NCBI GenBank assembly: GCA_020848835.1
Contig: JADLHJ010000059.1
Location: 183,854 to 247,853, forward strand
Direction: 5' to 3'
From: Candidatus Hydrogenedentota bacterium
GTDB taxonomy: Bacteria > Hydrogenedentota > Hydrogenedentia > Hydrogenedentales > SLHB01
DNA: 64,000 bases
In this document: positions 27,619-37,766 of the stretch, in pieces
How the letters are laid out: every line of letters begins with the position of its first letter
Numbering within the stretch: the first letter of the stretch is position 1
Made by a program: the position numbers and the translations under genes
Notes under the pieces: model-generated
What the model was told of the DNA's origin: nothing
Database searches by the model: none
What the model saw: the letters and a program-made list of their open reading frames with translations, nothing else

Positions 27619-28467
27619 ATGCGGGCAGTTGTGAAAGGTCTCATTACACTGATGGCGTTTATGGTGTGTGGCGTTACGGAGTCGGGCGCGGCGGAAGCGA
27701 AGCCGCCGCTGCGGGCGCTGCTCATACTAGGTGGATGTTGCCACGATTATGCTGTGCAGAAGGATATCCTCAAGGCGGGTCTCGAAGAACGCGCGAATAT
27801 TGAAGTTGATGTGGTGTATTCAGAGGATAAATCCACCGCGCCGCCGCTGCCGATTTATGGCAATGCAAAGTATGCAGACGGGTACGACGTGGTGATTCAT
27901 GACGAGTGCTCGGCTGACATTAAAGATAAGGCCGTCGTGGAAGGCGTGCTTGCCCCGCACCGCGCCGGGATTCCGGGTGTAAACCTGCATTGTGCGATGC
28001 ACAGCTACCGCACCGCACCAGATGTGAAGGTGCCGGTGCAGGCGGGGACGGGCGAGTCGTTGTGGTTTGATTATCTTGGTGTGCAATCGTCGGGGCATGG
28101 TCCGCAGAAGCCGGTTGCGATTACGTTTGTGGACAAGGCGCATCCGGTGACAAAGAACCTTGCCGATTGGACCACGATCAAGGAAGAGCTTTACAACAAC
28201 ATCGTAGTACGCGATGCGACCAAGGTGCTGGCGCGCGGGATGCAGGAGCCGAACGACAAACCGAACTTCACCGAGTCGGCGGTGGTGTGGACGAATGAGT
28301 ACGGCGATAAGAAGGCGCGCGTGTTTTCCACGACGATTGGTCACAACAACGAGACAGTTGCCGATGAGCGGTATCTGGACTTGGTGACGCGCGGGGTGTT
28401 GTGGGCCTGCGGGAAGTTGGATGATGCCGGCAAGCCGTTTGATGGGTATGGGCCTTTGCCGCGATAA
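27619..28467 (+). CDS. secreted ThuA-like (trehalose utilization/glutamine amidotransferase-fold) protein
   Basis: Signal peptide; LLILGGCCHDYAVQKDILKAGLEER; PGVNLHCAMHSYR; FSTTIGHNNETVADERYLDLVTRGVLWACGK. Confidence 0.82.
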   Translation: MRAVVKGLITLMAFMVCGVTESGAAEAKPPLRALLILGGCCHDYAVQKDILKAGLEERANIEVDVVYSEDKSTAPPLPIYGNAKYADGYDVVIHDECSADIKDKAVVEGVLAPHRAGIPGVNLHCAMHSYRTAPDVKVPVQAGTGESLWFDYLGVQSSGHGPQKPVAITFVDKAHPVTKNLADWTTIKEELYNNIVVRDATKVLARGMQEPNDKPNFTESAVVWTNEYGDKKARVFSTTIGHNNETVADERYLDLVTRGVLWACGKLDDAGKPFDGYGPLPR

Positions 28468-28511
28468 GACAGGCTGTTGTTGTTTGTGAGGAAATGCGCT
28501 AGTGTGGATAC

Positions 28512-28712
28512 ATGAGCATTGCTGAAATAAAGAACGCAATTGAGGCCCTATCTTTTAAAGAGCGGTGCGAATTGACCGCATGGCTTCAAGACTTTCCGGC
28601 GGACGATTGGGACCGGGAGATGGAGGCCGATGCACGCGCTGGCCGGTTCGATGCCTTGGTTCGCGAAGCCGAAGCGGAATATGAGCGGGGAGAATGTCGC
28701 CCGTTTCCGTGA
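28512..28712 (+). CDS. putative antitoxin of a RelE/ParE-type TA pair
   Basis: 66-aa acidic protein overlapping the downstream toxin-like ORF. Confidence 0.65.
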   Translation: MSIAEIKNAIEALSFKERCELTAWLQDFPADDWDREMEADARAGRFDALVREAEAEYERGECRPFP

Positions 28713-28963
28713 AAAGCGTCGTTCACCGGCGATTTTGGATCTTATACCGACAGTTGCCTGAACCCGTCCAATTCCTTGCGGTCAAAAATTTTCAACTATG
28801 GCTGGCAAATCCCGGCCATCCCTCACTGCAGTTCAAGCCGATTTCAGGTGACCTTTGGTCTGTACGAATAGGCGCTCACTATAGGGCTGTGGGTAAGTTT
28901 CGCGATCCTAATACGTTTCTTTGGCTTTGGATCGGCACTCATGGGGATTACGACAAGATCTAG
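28694..28963 (+). CDS. putative RelE/ParE-superfamily toxin
   Basis: RRFWILYRQLPEPVQFLAVKNFQLWLANPGHPSLQFKPI...SVRIGAHYRAVGKF...WIGTHGDYDKI. Confidence 0.75.
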   Translation: MSPVSVKSVVHRRFWILYRQLPEPVQFLAVKNFQLWLANPGHPSLQFKPISGDLWSVRIGAHYRAVGKFRDPNTFLWLWIGTHGDYDKI

Positions 28964-29016
28964 CGGTCATTCGATTGTTATTGACTATGCAATAATAATT
29001 TGATATTTTTAGAATT

Positions 29017-29391
29017 ATGAAAATAAAAGATGCATTGGACGCCTTGGGAAGTCTATCGCAGGAGACGCGGTTGCGTGTGTTCCGGTTGTTGGTGCGGCGC
29101 GGGCCGGACGGGTTGACGGCGGGGGAGATTGCGGACGCGCTCGGGGTGCCCGCGCCGACTTTGTCGTTTCACCTCGCGCATCTGACGCGGGCCGGCCTTT
29201 TGCAGTTCCGGCGCGATGGACGCAGTTTGACGTATTCGGTAAACCAGGACGGCATGCGTGGTTTGTTGCAGTTTTTGACGGAGGACTGTTGCGGCGGGAA
29301 TCCCGCTTTGTGCGGCGAGCTTGTGCAAAAGGCTGCGTGCGGGAATTTGCCTGCGGCAAAGAAGAAGCGCGCGAACGCAGCGAATGGGTGA
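29017..29391 (+). CDS. arsR: ArsR-family transcriptional regulator
   Basis: wHTH ALGSLSQETRLRVFRLLVRRGPDGLTAGEIADALGVPAPTLSFHLAHLTRAGLL; Cys-rich C terminus; first gene of the ars operon. Confidence 0.88.
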   Translation: MKIKDALDALGSLSQETRLRVFRLLVRRGPDGLTAGEIADALGVPAPTLSFHLAHLTRAGLLQFRRDGRSLTYSVNQDGMRGLLQFLTEDCCGGNPALCGELVQKAACGNLPAAKKKRANAANG

Positions 29392-29839
29392 TTCGGTAGA
29401 CAAATTAAAGGTGCTGTTTCTCTGCACGGGCAACTCATGCCGCAGCCAAATGGCGGAAGGCTGGGCGCGGCATTTGAAGTCCAATGTCATCGATGCATAT
29501 TCGGCGGGCACCGTCACGCACGGATTGAATCCAAACGCAGTGAAGGTGATGTCTGAAGCGGGAGTAGATATTTCGCAACATGTTTCCAAGACGCTGGCCT
29601 CGCTGAAAGATGTGACGTTTGACTGGGTTATTTCTGTTTGCGACAACGCGCGCGAGGCGTGCCCGGTGTTTCCGGGCCGCACAAGGCAGTTTCATATTTC
29701 GTTTGACGATCCGCCGCGGCTTGCGGCAACTGCGGCGAACGACGAAGAAGCGCTTGCGCACTACCGACGCGTGCGCGATGAAATTCGGGAATTCGTAGAA
29801 ACGCTGCCGGGCGCGCTCACGAACGACGCAGCACGGTAA
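29384..29839 (+). CDS. arsC: arsenate reductase (low-molecular-weight PTP fold)
   Basis: P-loop LFLCTGNSCRSQMAEGWARHL; cysteine-bearing SVCDNAREACPVFPG. Confidence 0.9.
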   Translation: MGDSVDKLKVLFLCTGNSCRSQMAEGWARHLKSNVIDAYSAGTVTHGLNPNAVKVMSEAGVDISQHVSKTLASLKDVTFDWVISVCDNAREACPVFPGRTRQFHISFDDPPRLAATAANDEEALAHYRRVRDEIREFVETLPGALTNDAAR

Positions 29840-29857
29840 TCATATTTGGGGGGATTC

Positions 29858-30937
29858 ATGAGCGGAGGTGTGACAAAACAGCTTTCCTTTCTGGATCGCT
29901 ATTTAACGTTGTGGATTTTTGCGGCAATGGCGCTGGGTGTGGGGCTCGGTTATTTCATTCCGGGTGTTGAAGTATTTATCAACCGGTTTCAAGCGGGCAC
30001 GACCAATATCCCCATCGCGGTGGGGCTGATTCTCATGATGTACGCGCCACTCGCGAAAGTGCGCTATGAGGAATTGGGCGATGTGTTTCGCAATGTGCGG
30101 GTGCTTGGGTTATCGCTGCTTCAGAATTGGGTGATTGGACCCATCCTCATGTTCGCGCTTGCGATAGTGTTTCTGCGCGATTATCCGGAGTACATGGCCG
30201 GCTTGATCATGATTGGTCTTGCAAGGTGTATCGCGATGGTAATTGTGTGGAACGAACTGGCGCAGGGCGACACCGAATATTGCGCGGGGCTACTGGCGTT
30301 TAACAGCGTGTTTCAGGTGCTTTTTTACAGCGTGTACGCGTGGTTCTTTGTCACGGTGCTGCCGCCACTATTCGGTCTGCAAGGCAGTGTCGTCCAGATC
30401 ACAATCGGGCAGATCGCAAAGAGCGTGTTCATCTATCTTGGCATTCCATTTCTTGCGGGCATGCTGACGCGGCTTGTATTGGTCAGCGCGAAAGGCAAGG
30501 AATGGTATCACCGCGAATTCATTCCACGAATTAGCCCGCTCACGCTTATTGCACTGTTATTCACGATCGTCGTCATGTTCAGCCTGAAGGGGAGCCTGAT
30601 TGTTCGCATTCCCCTGGATGTCGTGCGTATTGCCGTGCCGTTGCTAATTTATTTCGTGGTGATGTTTCTGGTGAGTTTTTGGATGGGGAAGAAGGTGGGC
30701 GCGGACTATTCGAAAACCGCGACGTTGTCTTTCACCGCGGCGTCGAACAATTTCGAATTGGCGATTGCGGTGGCAGTGGCGGTGTTTGGCATCAATTCTG
30801 GAGCGGCGTTCGCCGCGGTTATCGGGCCGTTGGTTGAAGTACCCGTACTGATTGGTTTGGTAAACGTCGCGCTGTGGTTTCAGCGGCGCTACTTCGCAGG
30901 GGGCGAGGTCGCGCCGGTGGCAGCCCAAGCGCGTTAA
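29858..30937 (+). CDS. ACR3-family arsenite efflux transporter
   Basis: Multi-[41 protein letters not shown]. Confidence 0.92.
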   Translation: MSGGVTKQLSFLDRYLTLWIFAAMALGVGLGYFIPGVEVFINRFQAGTTNIPIAVGLILMMYAPLAKVRYEELGDVFRNVRVLGLSLLQNWVIGPILMFALAIVFLRDYPEYMAGLIMIGLARCIAMVIVWNELAQGDTEYCAGLLAFNSVFQVLFYSVYAWFFVTVLPPLFGLQGSVVQITIGQIAKSVFIYLGIPFLAGMLTRLVLVSAKGKEWYHREFIPRISPLTLIALLFTIVVMFSLKGSLIVRIPLDVVRIAVPLLIYFVVMFLVSFWMGKKVGADYSKTATLSFTAASNNFELAIAVAVAVFGINSGAAFAAVIGPLVEVPVLIGLVNVALWFQRRYFAGGEVAPVAAQAR

Positions 30938-30981
30938 ATTGCGCGAGCGACTTATCCGCGCATTTTTTGGGGGGAACGGCG

Positions 30982-31356
30982 ATGAGTACAGAAGGCGGAT
31001 GCCAGGCGAAATCGGGGGACAAACTGATCTTTTCATGTTCCGGAGCGGCGGATGTAGGGGCTGTTGCCGATCTCGCTGCCCGGCGGCTGACGAAGGAAGG
31101 TCATGGCAAGATGTTTTGTCTTGCGGGCGTGGGCGGACGCGTGCCGGCGATTATCGAGCGCACGTCAAATGCGGAGAAGATACTCGCGATTGACGGGTGT
31201 GAACTGGACTGCGTGAAGAATTGCTTGGAACATGCTGGGTTCACTGAAATCGCCCATGTTCGTCTTGCGGACCTCGGGATGCAGAAGGGCAAGACCGCAG
31301 TGACGGACGAAGTAGTTGTACAAGTTGTTGCTGCGGGCGCGGAAAAACTGAAATGA
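30982..31356 (+). CDS. DGC-domain putative zinc-binding protein of the ars operon
   Basis: FSCSGAADVG, CLAGVGG, DGCELDCVKNCLE motifs. Confidence 0.82.
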   Translation: MSTEGGCQAKSGDKLIFSCSGAADVGAVADLAARRLTKEGHGKMFCLAGVGGRVPAIIERTSNAEKILAIDGCELDCVKNCLEHAGFTEIAHVRLADLGMQKGKTAVTDEVVVQVVAAGAEKLK

Positions 31357-31397
31357 ACTGGTCAGGATCTCCGAACATTCGGACGTCTGACTGATAA

Positions 31398-31439
31398 CAG
31401 CCAAAGCGGTGTCTGCCCGCCACCGCACTCCAAATAGTC
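31398..31439 (+). repeat. hairpin repeat element, copy A
   Basis: AGCCAAAGCGGTGTCTGCCCGCCACCGCACTCCAAATAG; stem GCGGTG/CACCGC. Confidence 0.85.
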
Positions 31440-31452
31440 ATTCACCGGAAAT

Positions 31453-31884
31453 TTAAGCGATGAGCGGTTCGCGGGCGGGGTTAGCGCGGCGCAGTTTTTT
31501 CCAGCCGGATTCCCAGAGGCGTTCGAAGGGGCGTTGCAGATAGCGGCATTCGAGCCGGGGGCCGATACCGAGCATATGCGGAATGTGGACCTCTTCGAAA
31601 CCGTATATGGTCGTACCATTTGGCGCGGGCGAGAAGTTCACGTCGCCTTCGCCGCGCCAGATGCCGCCGAATATCCAGTGGACGCGCTCGTTGGGGACAA
31701 CGATATCTACCCGTAAAACCAGGGATATCGGGAATTTTTTGAGGCCTACCGTGTACCAGCCGTTGCCACGATCAATGATGCGATCATCGAACGCGAAGAT
31801 GCGGACCCAATCGTGAGGCGTGGGAAAGTAGGAGAAAGCCTGCTCAAGCGGGACAGGAAACGTTTCGTTGAAGTCTACGCGCAT
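31453..31884 (-). CDS. SRPBCC (START-like) family protein
   Basis: MRVDFNETFPVPLEQAFSYFPTPHDW...RVHWIFGGIWRGEGDVNFSPAPNGTTIYGFEEV. Confidence 0.65.
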   Translation of the reverse strand: MRVDFNETFPVPLEQAFSYFPTPHDWVRIFAFDDRIIDRGNGWYTVGLKKFPISLVLRVDIVVPNERVHWIFGGIWRGEGDVNFSPAPNGTTIYGFEEVHIPHMLGIGPRLECRYLQRPFERLWESGWKKLRRANPAREPLIA

Positions 31885-31907
31885 GGTGAGGACCTCCTCG
31901 CTTCGCG

Positions 31908-32927
31908 TCACAAGATTAGCATGACATCGCCGAAGGAGTAGAAGCGAAATTTTTCTGCGATGGCGCGATGGTACGCTTCGCGCATGAGTTCGATGCCGCC
32001 GAAGGCGTAAACGAGGGCCAATAGACTGCTGCGGGGTAGGTGGAAGTTTGTTTGAAGCGCGTCTACCGCCCGGAATGTATAGGGCGGGTAGATGTAGTGC
32101 GCGGTTTCGCCGCCGCCGGGTTGAATTATTCCATCAATACATTGCGATTCGAGTACGCGTGTTGATGTAGTGCCCACTGCAATTATCTGGCCGCCCGCAT
32201 CGCTCGTTGCGTTTATGGTGTCCGCCGTTTTTTGTGAGAGTTCGAAGTGTTCCGCTTCGAGTTTGTGATCCTCGATGTTTTCGGTACGCACCGGGCTGAA
32301 GGTGCCGTAACCGACGTGCAGGGTTAGTGTTGTGCGTTTCACTCCTTTGGTGTCGAGCGATGCGAATACTTCGTCTGTGAAGTGCAGGCCGGCAGTGGGC
32401 GCAGCGACGGAGCCCGGTTCCTGTGCGTAGATGGTTTGGTAGCGCGCGGTGTCGGACGGTTCGGAATGTCCTCGGCGAATGTATGGGGGAAGGGGCACAT
32501 CGCCGGATTGCTCGAGTATTGGCAGGACATCCGGCGTATCGAAGACCACGCGGCGGCGTCCATCGCCACGGCGTTCCTCGATGGTCGCAGAGATGGGGCC
32601 GACGGCCACGCGCGTGCCAGGCGCAATTTTTGCGGAAGGTTTCACGAGCGCTTCCCACTCGCCCGGCGCTGTCTCGTGCAATAGAAATATTTCAGCCTTG
32701 CCGCCCGAGGGACGAGTCGCGTAGAGGCGCGCGCGGATCACGCGCGTTTGGTTAAGCACCATGCAATCCCCGGCGCGCAGATAGTTTGCGACGTTGCGGT
32801 ATACGTCTACTCGCATGTCTCCGGTTGCGCGATTGATCACGAGCAGGCGCGACGCGTCGCGCCTGTCTGCGGGGTGTTGTGCGATTAATTCTTCGGGGAG
32901 GTCGTAGTCGAGTTCGGAAATATGCAT
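31908..32927 (-). CDS. queA: S-adenosylmethionine:tRNA ribosyltransferase-isomerase
   Basis: MHISELDYDLPEELIAQHPADRRDASRLLV; PTAGLHFTDEV; HVGYGTFSPV. Confidence 0.96.
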   Translation of the reverse strand: MHISELDYDLPEELIAQHPADRRDASRLLVINRATGDMRVDVYRNVANYLRAGDCMVLNQTRVIRARLYATRPSGGKAEIFLLHETAPGEWEALVKPSAKIAPGTRVAVGPISATIEERRGDGRRRVVFDTPDVLPILEQSGDVPLPPYIRRGHSEPSDTARYQTIYAQEPGSVAAPTAGLHFTDEVFASLDTKGVKRTTLTLHVGYGTFSPVRTENIEDHKLEAEHFELSQKTADTINATSDAGGQIIAVGTTSTRVLESQCIDGIIQPGGGETAHYIYPPYTFRAVDALQTNFHLPRSSLLALVYAFGGIELMREAYHRAIAEKFRFYSFGDVMLIL

Positions 32928-33017
32928 TCGGTTATAATCGCATGCGTGCACACTTGGGTAAAAGCTACTCGCTCACTCATTTGATATTTCACACGCGTTT
33001 TCTAAAGGAGAAGTAGA

Positions 33018-33752
33018 ATGAAATTAATCCTTGCCTCTGCTCTTGCGCTTACCCTCGCGTTTTCCGCATTTGCGGCGGATACGCGGTGTTACGAATTGCG
33101 CATTTACCACGTCGCACCCGGCAAGTTGGACGCGCTGAATGCGCGGTTCAAGGAGCATAGCTGTGCGCTGTTGGAAAAGCATGGTTTCACCAATGTTGGT
33201 TATTGGGTACCGGTGGACAACAAGGACAATTTGCTGATTTACGTTATCTCCAGCCCAAGCCGTGAGGCGCACGATAAAGCGTGGAAAGAGTTTGCTGCGG
33301 ATCCTGCGTGGAAGGAAGTGGTGAAAACGACTGAGGCGAACGGCAAGCTCGTGACGAAAGTGGACAGCATTTATTTGACGTCTACAGATTTCTCGCCGGA
33401 GCTGAAGATAGCGGTGAACGAACCTGCGCGCGCGTTCGAACTGCGAACCTACACGCCCGCGGAAGGGAAGATGGAATCGTTGCTGTCGCGTTTTCGCGAT
33501 CACACGGTGAAGTTGTTTGAGAAACATGGCATGACGAATGTTGCGTATTGGACTTCGACCGGCGTGGAAAAGCCGCAGCTTATTTATATTTTGGCCCACA
33601 AGAGCAAGGAAGATGGGCTGAAATCGTTTGGTACGTTTCGTGTCGATCCGGCATGGGTGGAAGCTAAAAAGGCGTCGGAATCAAATGGAAGTCTGACGGA
33701 GAAGGTGGAATCGGTATACATGACACCGGTGGATTATTCGCAGATGAAGTAG
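33018..33752 (+). CDS. secreted NIPSNAP-family protein with two NIPSNAP domains
   Basis: YELRIYHVAPGKLDALNARFKEH... and FELRTYTPAEGKMESLLSRFRDHTVKLFEKHGMTNVAYW. Confidence 0.88.
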   Translation: MKLILASALALTLAFSAFAADTRCYELRIYHVAPGKLDALNARFKEHSCALLEKHGFTNVGYWVPVDNKDNLLIYVISSPSREAHDKAWKEFAADPAWKEVVKTTEANGKLVTKVDSIYLTSTDFSPELKIAVNEPARAFELRTYTPAEGKMESLLSRFRDHTVKLFEKHGMTNVAYWTSTGVEKPQLIYILAHKSKEDGLKSFGTFRVDPAWVEAKKASESNGSLTEKVESVYMTPVDYSQMK

Positions 33753-33790
33753 AAGGGCAAACTGTTGCGCCGTGCTCTGCGAGCGCTGCG

Positions 33791-34354
33791 CTACTTGAGC
33801 GCATCTTCGATTAGTGCGATTACGCGCGGGGCGTCGGGTGGTGTTGGCGGTTCGATACGCGCGATGACATGTCCATCGCGCGCGACGAGAAACTTGGTGA
33901 AGTTCCATTTGATTGCGCCGGCCAAAGTGCCGTTTGGTTCGGATGTAAGCGTTTTAAAGAGCGGTGCCGCGTCGTTGCCGGAAACGCGTACTTTGTCGAA
34001 TATTTCAAAGTCAGTCTTGAAGTTGATGCGGCAAAACTCGCGAATGTCTTCGTTTGTGCCCGGCTCTTGGCCGCCGAATTCGTTGCAGGGGAATGCGAGT
34101 ACTTCGAAACCACGATCTTTGTAACGCGCGTGTAGAGATTGCAGTGCTTCGTATTGCGGAGTGAAGCCGCACTTGGATGCGACGTTTACGATCATCAACA
34201 CCTGATTGTTATATCGTTCGCCGATTTTAATTGGCGAACCGTCTGCCTTTTGCACTTCGCAGGAGGAGATATCTGCCCCTTTTCCATTTTTGGGAGGGAG
34301 CACGCTGCCCGCGCCACGGATAACGCGCCGGACGATTTTTCTGAGGATGCTCAT
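33791..34354 (-). CDS. glutathione peroxidase (Cys-type)
   Basis: NVASKCGFTPQYEALQSLHARYKDRGFEVLAFPCNEFGGQEPGT. Confidence 0.93.
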   Translation of the reverse strand: MSILRKIVRRVIRGAGSVLPPKNGKGADISSCEVQKADGSPIKIGERYNNQVLMIVNVASKCGFTPQYEALQSLHARYKDRGFEVLAFPCNEFGGQEPGTNEDIREFCRINFKTDFEIFDKVRVSGNDAAPLFKTLTSEPNGTLAGAIKWNFTKFLVARDGHVIARIEPPTPPDAPRVIALIEDALK

Positions 34355-35454
34355 TCCGCCACTCTATCTTCGGCGGTTTTCTGTGCGTCGTGGTCTTGCT
34401 GCACGTCGACTTTGGACGCGGACTCCGCGGCTTCTTTGCTGGTGGCGAGAATCACGTTCATGCGCTCTTCCGCTTCTTCTCCTCCCACCTTCGCGGTGAT
34501 CTTGAGTGTGGCCTGCAACGATTTTGTTTTGCCCTTGGGCGACGGCAACGCGGTGACTTTTACGCGCACGGTATTCTCCGGCGCGCCGGTTTCGATCTCC
34601 GCTTTGAAGCGTTTCTCCCGCGAGATGAATGTGGCTACATCGGTTATGGGTGCGCCGTAGGGGGACATGAAGTCCACGGTTCCCGAGACGGGCTCTTTAT
34701 CGTTTTCTTGCAAGAGCACGAGTTGCCGTGTCGCAGCCTGCAACGGTTTCTTCACGTGTGCGCGCAACAGGATGGTTTTCTCCGGAGTTTCAGTGTCATT
34801 TGTGTTGATGACCAACTGATCGTTGACCGAGCCGAAAGCGATCGACACCGACGGTTTTACCGTGATGTCGATAGTCCCTTCTTTTGAACCCGGCTTGGAG
34901 GCGACCTCGAACTTGGCAGGATCAAACTTCATGTCCGTGATTGCCAGGGGCGGCTGGCCTGCAAAAGTAGCGAGCGTGATGGTCTGTTCTGGTTGCTCGC
35001 CGCGTTTAATTTCGGGGATTTCCAGAGTAATGGGATATTCTTCGGCGGCGGTGCCTTTCAAGATCAATTCGTCTGGCGGAACATTGCCGGCGTAGTTGAC
35101 AATAACTTTGGATTCGATAGGGTTGTGTTTGCCGCGGGTCTTTAGCTGCACCGGCACATCAAGCGATTTTCCGGGCTCGATAACGGTGTTCTTTTCAACA
35201 TCGGCGACTGTGCAACCGCAGGTGGATTGCACGCGCGTTACGGTGACGGGTTCCTTACCGGTGTTTGTGACTTGGAAAGTGTGTTTAACAATGGCGGCCT
35301 GCCGCACACTGCCGAACTCGAAGACGGTTGTGCGACGTTCACCGCGCGCGGGCTTCGCGGCGGCAGGCGATTTTGAAGTTTCCTCGGCCGGCCTTGATCC
35401 GCAGGACTGCGCGAATGCAGCGAGCAAAACGAAAACGAAAATTCTGATACTCAC
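34351..35454 (-). CDS. DUF1573-domain lipoprotein
   Basis: FQVTNTGKEPVTVTRVQSTCGCTVADVEKNTVIEPGKSLDV; lipobox-like QSC; 4-nt overlap with the GPx start. Confidence 0.83.
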   Translation of the reverse strand: MSIRIFVFVLLAAFAQSCGSRPAEETSKSPAAAKPARGERRTTVFEFGSVRQAAIVKHTFQVTNTGKEPVTVTRVQSTCGCTVADVEKNTVIEPGKSLDVPVQLKTRGKHNPIESKVIVNYAGNVPPDELILKGTAAEEYPITLEIPEIKRGEQPEQTITLATFAGQPPLAITDMKFDPAKFEVASKPGSKEGTIDITVKPSVSIAFGSVNDQLVINTNDTETPEKTILLRAHVKKPLQAATRQLVLLQENDKEPVSGTVDFMSPYGAPITDVATFISREKRFKAEIETGAPENTVRVKVTALPSPKGKTKSLQATLKITAKVGGEEAEERMNVILATSKEAAESASKVDVQQDHDAQKTAEDRVAE

Positions 35455-35643
35455 AACATAACTCCGATTTTCCGGACTTGCATAGCGGGCAATAATACAT
35501 CATTGCTTGGCGCTGTGGATCACCGGCGATTTGCCGTGTACAGCATCGCCGCGTATAATCTCGAAGCGTGTGCCAACATTCCAGTCTGAGGGCGGATCTC
35601 ACAAATTGACACGTCCTGCCTCTCGTATGCCTAGGAGTCGCCC

Positions 35644-36594
35644 ATGGAAAAAGTGATCATCATCGGTTCAGGTCCCGCCGGGTATACCGCGGCGCTGTAC
35701 TCCGCGCGCGCGAACCTCTCGCCGCTATTGTTTGAAGGCGAACTGAGCAAGGACATTCTGCCGGGCGGGCAGTTGATGACGACGACGGAGGTCGAGAATT
35801 ATCCCGGCTTTCCGGAGGGTGTCACCGGGCCGGAGATGATGGAGCTTTTCAAGAAGCAGGCGGAGCGTTTTGGCGCTCGTATCGAGTCGAAGACGATTAC
35901 TTCTGTCGATTTTTCCAAGCGGCCTTTCACGCTTGTGTCAGGTAAAGAGACTTTTCAAGCGAAGTCGATCATCATCGCGACGGGCGCGACCGCGAAGTAT
36001 TTGGGTCTTCCTTCAGAAGAAACGTATATGAACCGGGGTGTTTCCGCTTGCGCGACCTGCGATGGCGCGTTGCCGCGTTTTCGTAACAAGCCGCTGGTCG
36101 TGGTGGGAGGTGGCGATACCGCGATGGAAGAGGCCATCTTCCTCACGAACTATGCGAGCAAAGTGCACATCGTGCATCGTCGCGATAAGTTTCGTGCGTC
36201 GAAGATCATGGCGGACCGCGCGATTGCGAACCCAAAGATTGTTTGTGAATGGAATTCCACTGTGGATGAAGTGTTGGGTGACGAGAAACTGGGCGTAACG
36301 GGCGTGCGCCTTAAAGATGTGAATACCGGCGTGACGCGCGACATTGAATGCACGGGATACTTTTCGGCGATTGGGCACAAGCCGAACACGGATTTGTTCA
36401 AAGGCGTGCTCGATATGGATGAAACGGGATACCTTGTCACGAAGCCAGGCTCGACCTATACGAATATCGATGGGGTGTTTGCGGCTGGCGACGTGCAGGA
36501 CCGTGTGTATCGACAGGCAATCACTGCGGCAGGGTCGGGCTGCATGGCTGCGATTGACTGCACGCGCTGGCTTGAAGCCAATGAACACGAGTAG
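35644..36594 (+). CDS. trxB: thioredoxin-disulfide reductase
   Basis: FAD motif [18 protein letters not shown]; redox [25 protein letters not shown]. Confidence 0.95.
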   Translation: MEKVIIIGSGPAGYTAALYSARANLSPLLFEGELSKDILPGGQLMTTTEVENYPGFPEGVTGPEMMELFKKQAERFGARIESKTITSVDFSKRPFTLVSGKETFQAKSIIIATGATAKYLGLPSEETYMNRGVSACATCDGALPRFRNKPLVVVGGGDTAMEEAIFLTNYASKVHIVHRRDKFRASKIMADRAIANPKIVCEWNSTVDEVLGDEKLGVTGVRLKDVNTGVTRDIECTGYFSAIGHKPNTDLFKGVLDMDETGYLVTKPGSTYTNIDGVFAAGDVQDRVYRQAITAAGSGCMAAIDCTRWLEANEHE

Positions 36595-36627
36595 CAATAC
36601 CGACCCGCGGAATCTCGTAGTTCTATA

Positions 36628-37761
36628 ATGGATGCGGCGTACGATCGTATTCCCGTCGTCGCCCTCGAAGTCGCGCCAACCTCCACGCGCATGCTCTCTC
36701 TCGATGCATTGCGCGGGTTCGACATGTTTTGGATCATCGGCGTCGATCAGCTCATCTTTTCGATCAAGAAGACTTTCCCTTCACGTTTTACCGAAGTGCT
36801 TGCGGGCCAGTTCGAACACGCGACGTGGGAGGGGTTTCGATTCTACGATCTGATTTTTCCGTTGTTTGTTTTTCTAGTAGGAATTACCACTGTGTTTTCG
36901 CTGAGCAAAGTACCGGAAACCGGTAGCAAGGCCGCGGTATACAAAAGGATTGCGCGACGCTTCTTGTTGCTCTACTTGTTGGCGTTTGTGCATGACGGCG
37001 TATTGTGGGGCGAAAACATCAGAATGCTGGGTGTACTGCAGCGCATCGCGTGGTGTTATCTCTTCACCTCGCTGATTTACCTGCACCTGCGGTTACGCGG
37101 TCTTATTATCGTGTTTGCGGCGATATTGATTGGATATTGGGCTTTGATGACATTTGTGCCGCCGCCTGGCGAAGCCACACCCACTTTTGCCATGCACAAA
37201 AACTGGTCGAATCGAATTGACAGCAAGCTTCTGCTCCCCGGGGATTGGGAGCCGCGCGGCTGGCGCAATGAAGGATACCTCAGCACCTTGCCCGCAATTG
37301 CGACATGTATCCTCGGCACTTTCACCGGCGTTATGCTCCGGGCGAAACACTTAAGCGATGTGCAGAAGTTTCGGTATATGGCGATGGGTGGGGCGGTGCT
37401 TTTGATCGTTGGTTACTCGTGGGGATTGCAGTTTCCCGTAATCAAGCGGATTTGGACGTCCACTTACGTGTTGGTTGCCGGCGGGTACAGCCTCCTGTTG
37501 CTCGCGTCGTTTTACTACATCATTGATATGCGGCGCTGGCGCAAATGGGCAACGCCCTTCCTCTGGATTGGCGCGAACGCAATCGTCGCTTATGTGCTTG
37601 CGAGCATCGCGCCGTGGAGTTGGTTCACGGGTCCTTTTGCCAGTTGGCTTGCGGCGTATTGCGGGGGTGCGTCTAACGTAGTGGCGGCCGCCGTCATTCC
37701 CTGCCTTGTAATTCTTCTTATGTACGTGATGTACCGGAAACATTGGTATTTGCGCGTTTAG
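36628..37761 (+). CDS. heparan-alpha-glucosaminide N-acetyltransferase/NagX-like membrane protein
   Basis: SLDALRGFDMFWIIGVDQL; multi-TM; GVLQRIAWCYL. Confidence 0.82.
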   Translation: MDAAYDRIPVVALEVAPTSTRMLSLDALRGFDMFWIIGVDQLIFSIKKTFPSRFTEVLAGQFEHATWEGFRFYDLIFPLFVFLVGITTVFSLSKVPETGSKAAVYKRIARRFLLLYLLAFVHDGVLWGENIRMLGVLQRIAWCYLFTSLIYLHLRLRGLIIVFAAILIGYWALMTFVPPPGEATPTFAMHKNWSNRIDSKLLLPGDWEPRGWRNEGYLSTLPAIATCILGTFTGVMLRAKHLSDVQKFRYMAMGGAVLLIVGYSWGLQFPVIKRIWTSTYVLVAGGYSLLLLASFYYIIDMRRWRKWATPFLWIGANAIVAYVLASIAPWSWFTGPFASWLAAYCGGASNVVAAAVIPCLVILLMYVMYRKHWYLRV

Positions 37762-37766
37762 CCTGC

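Noticed and set aside
31362-31619. minus-strand ORF containing ...YLECGGGQTPLWLL
   Set aside because: The shared LECGGGQ(T/S)PLWL string comes from the hairpin repeat element; stem covariation argues against a protein-level explanation.
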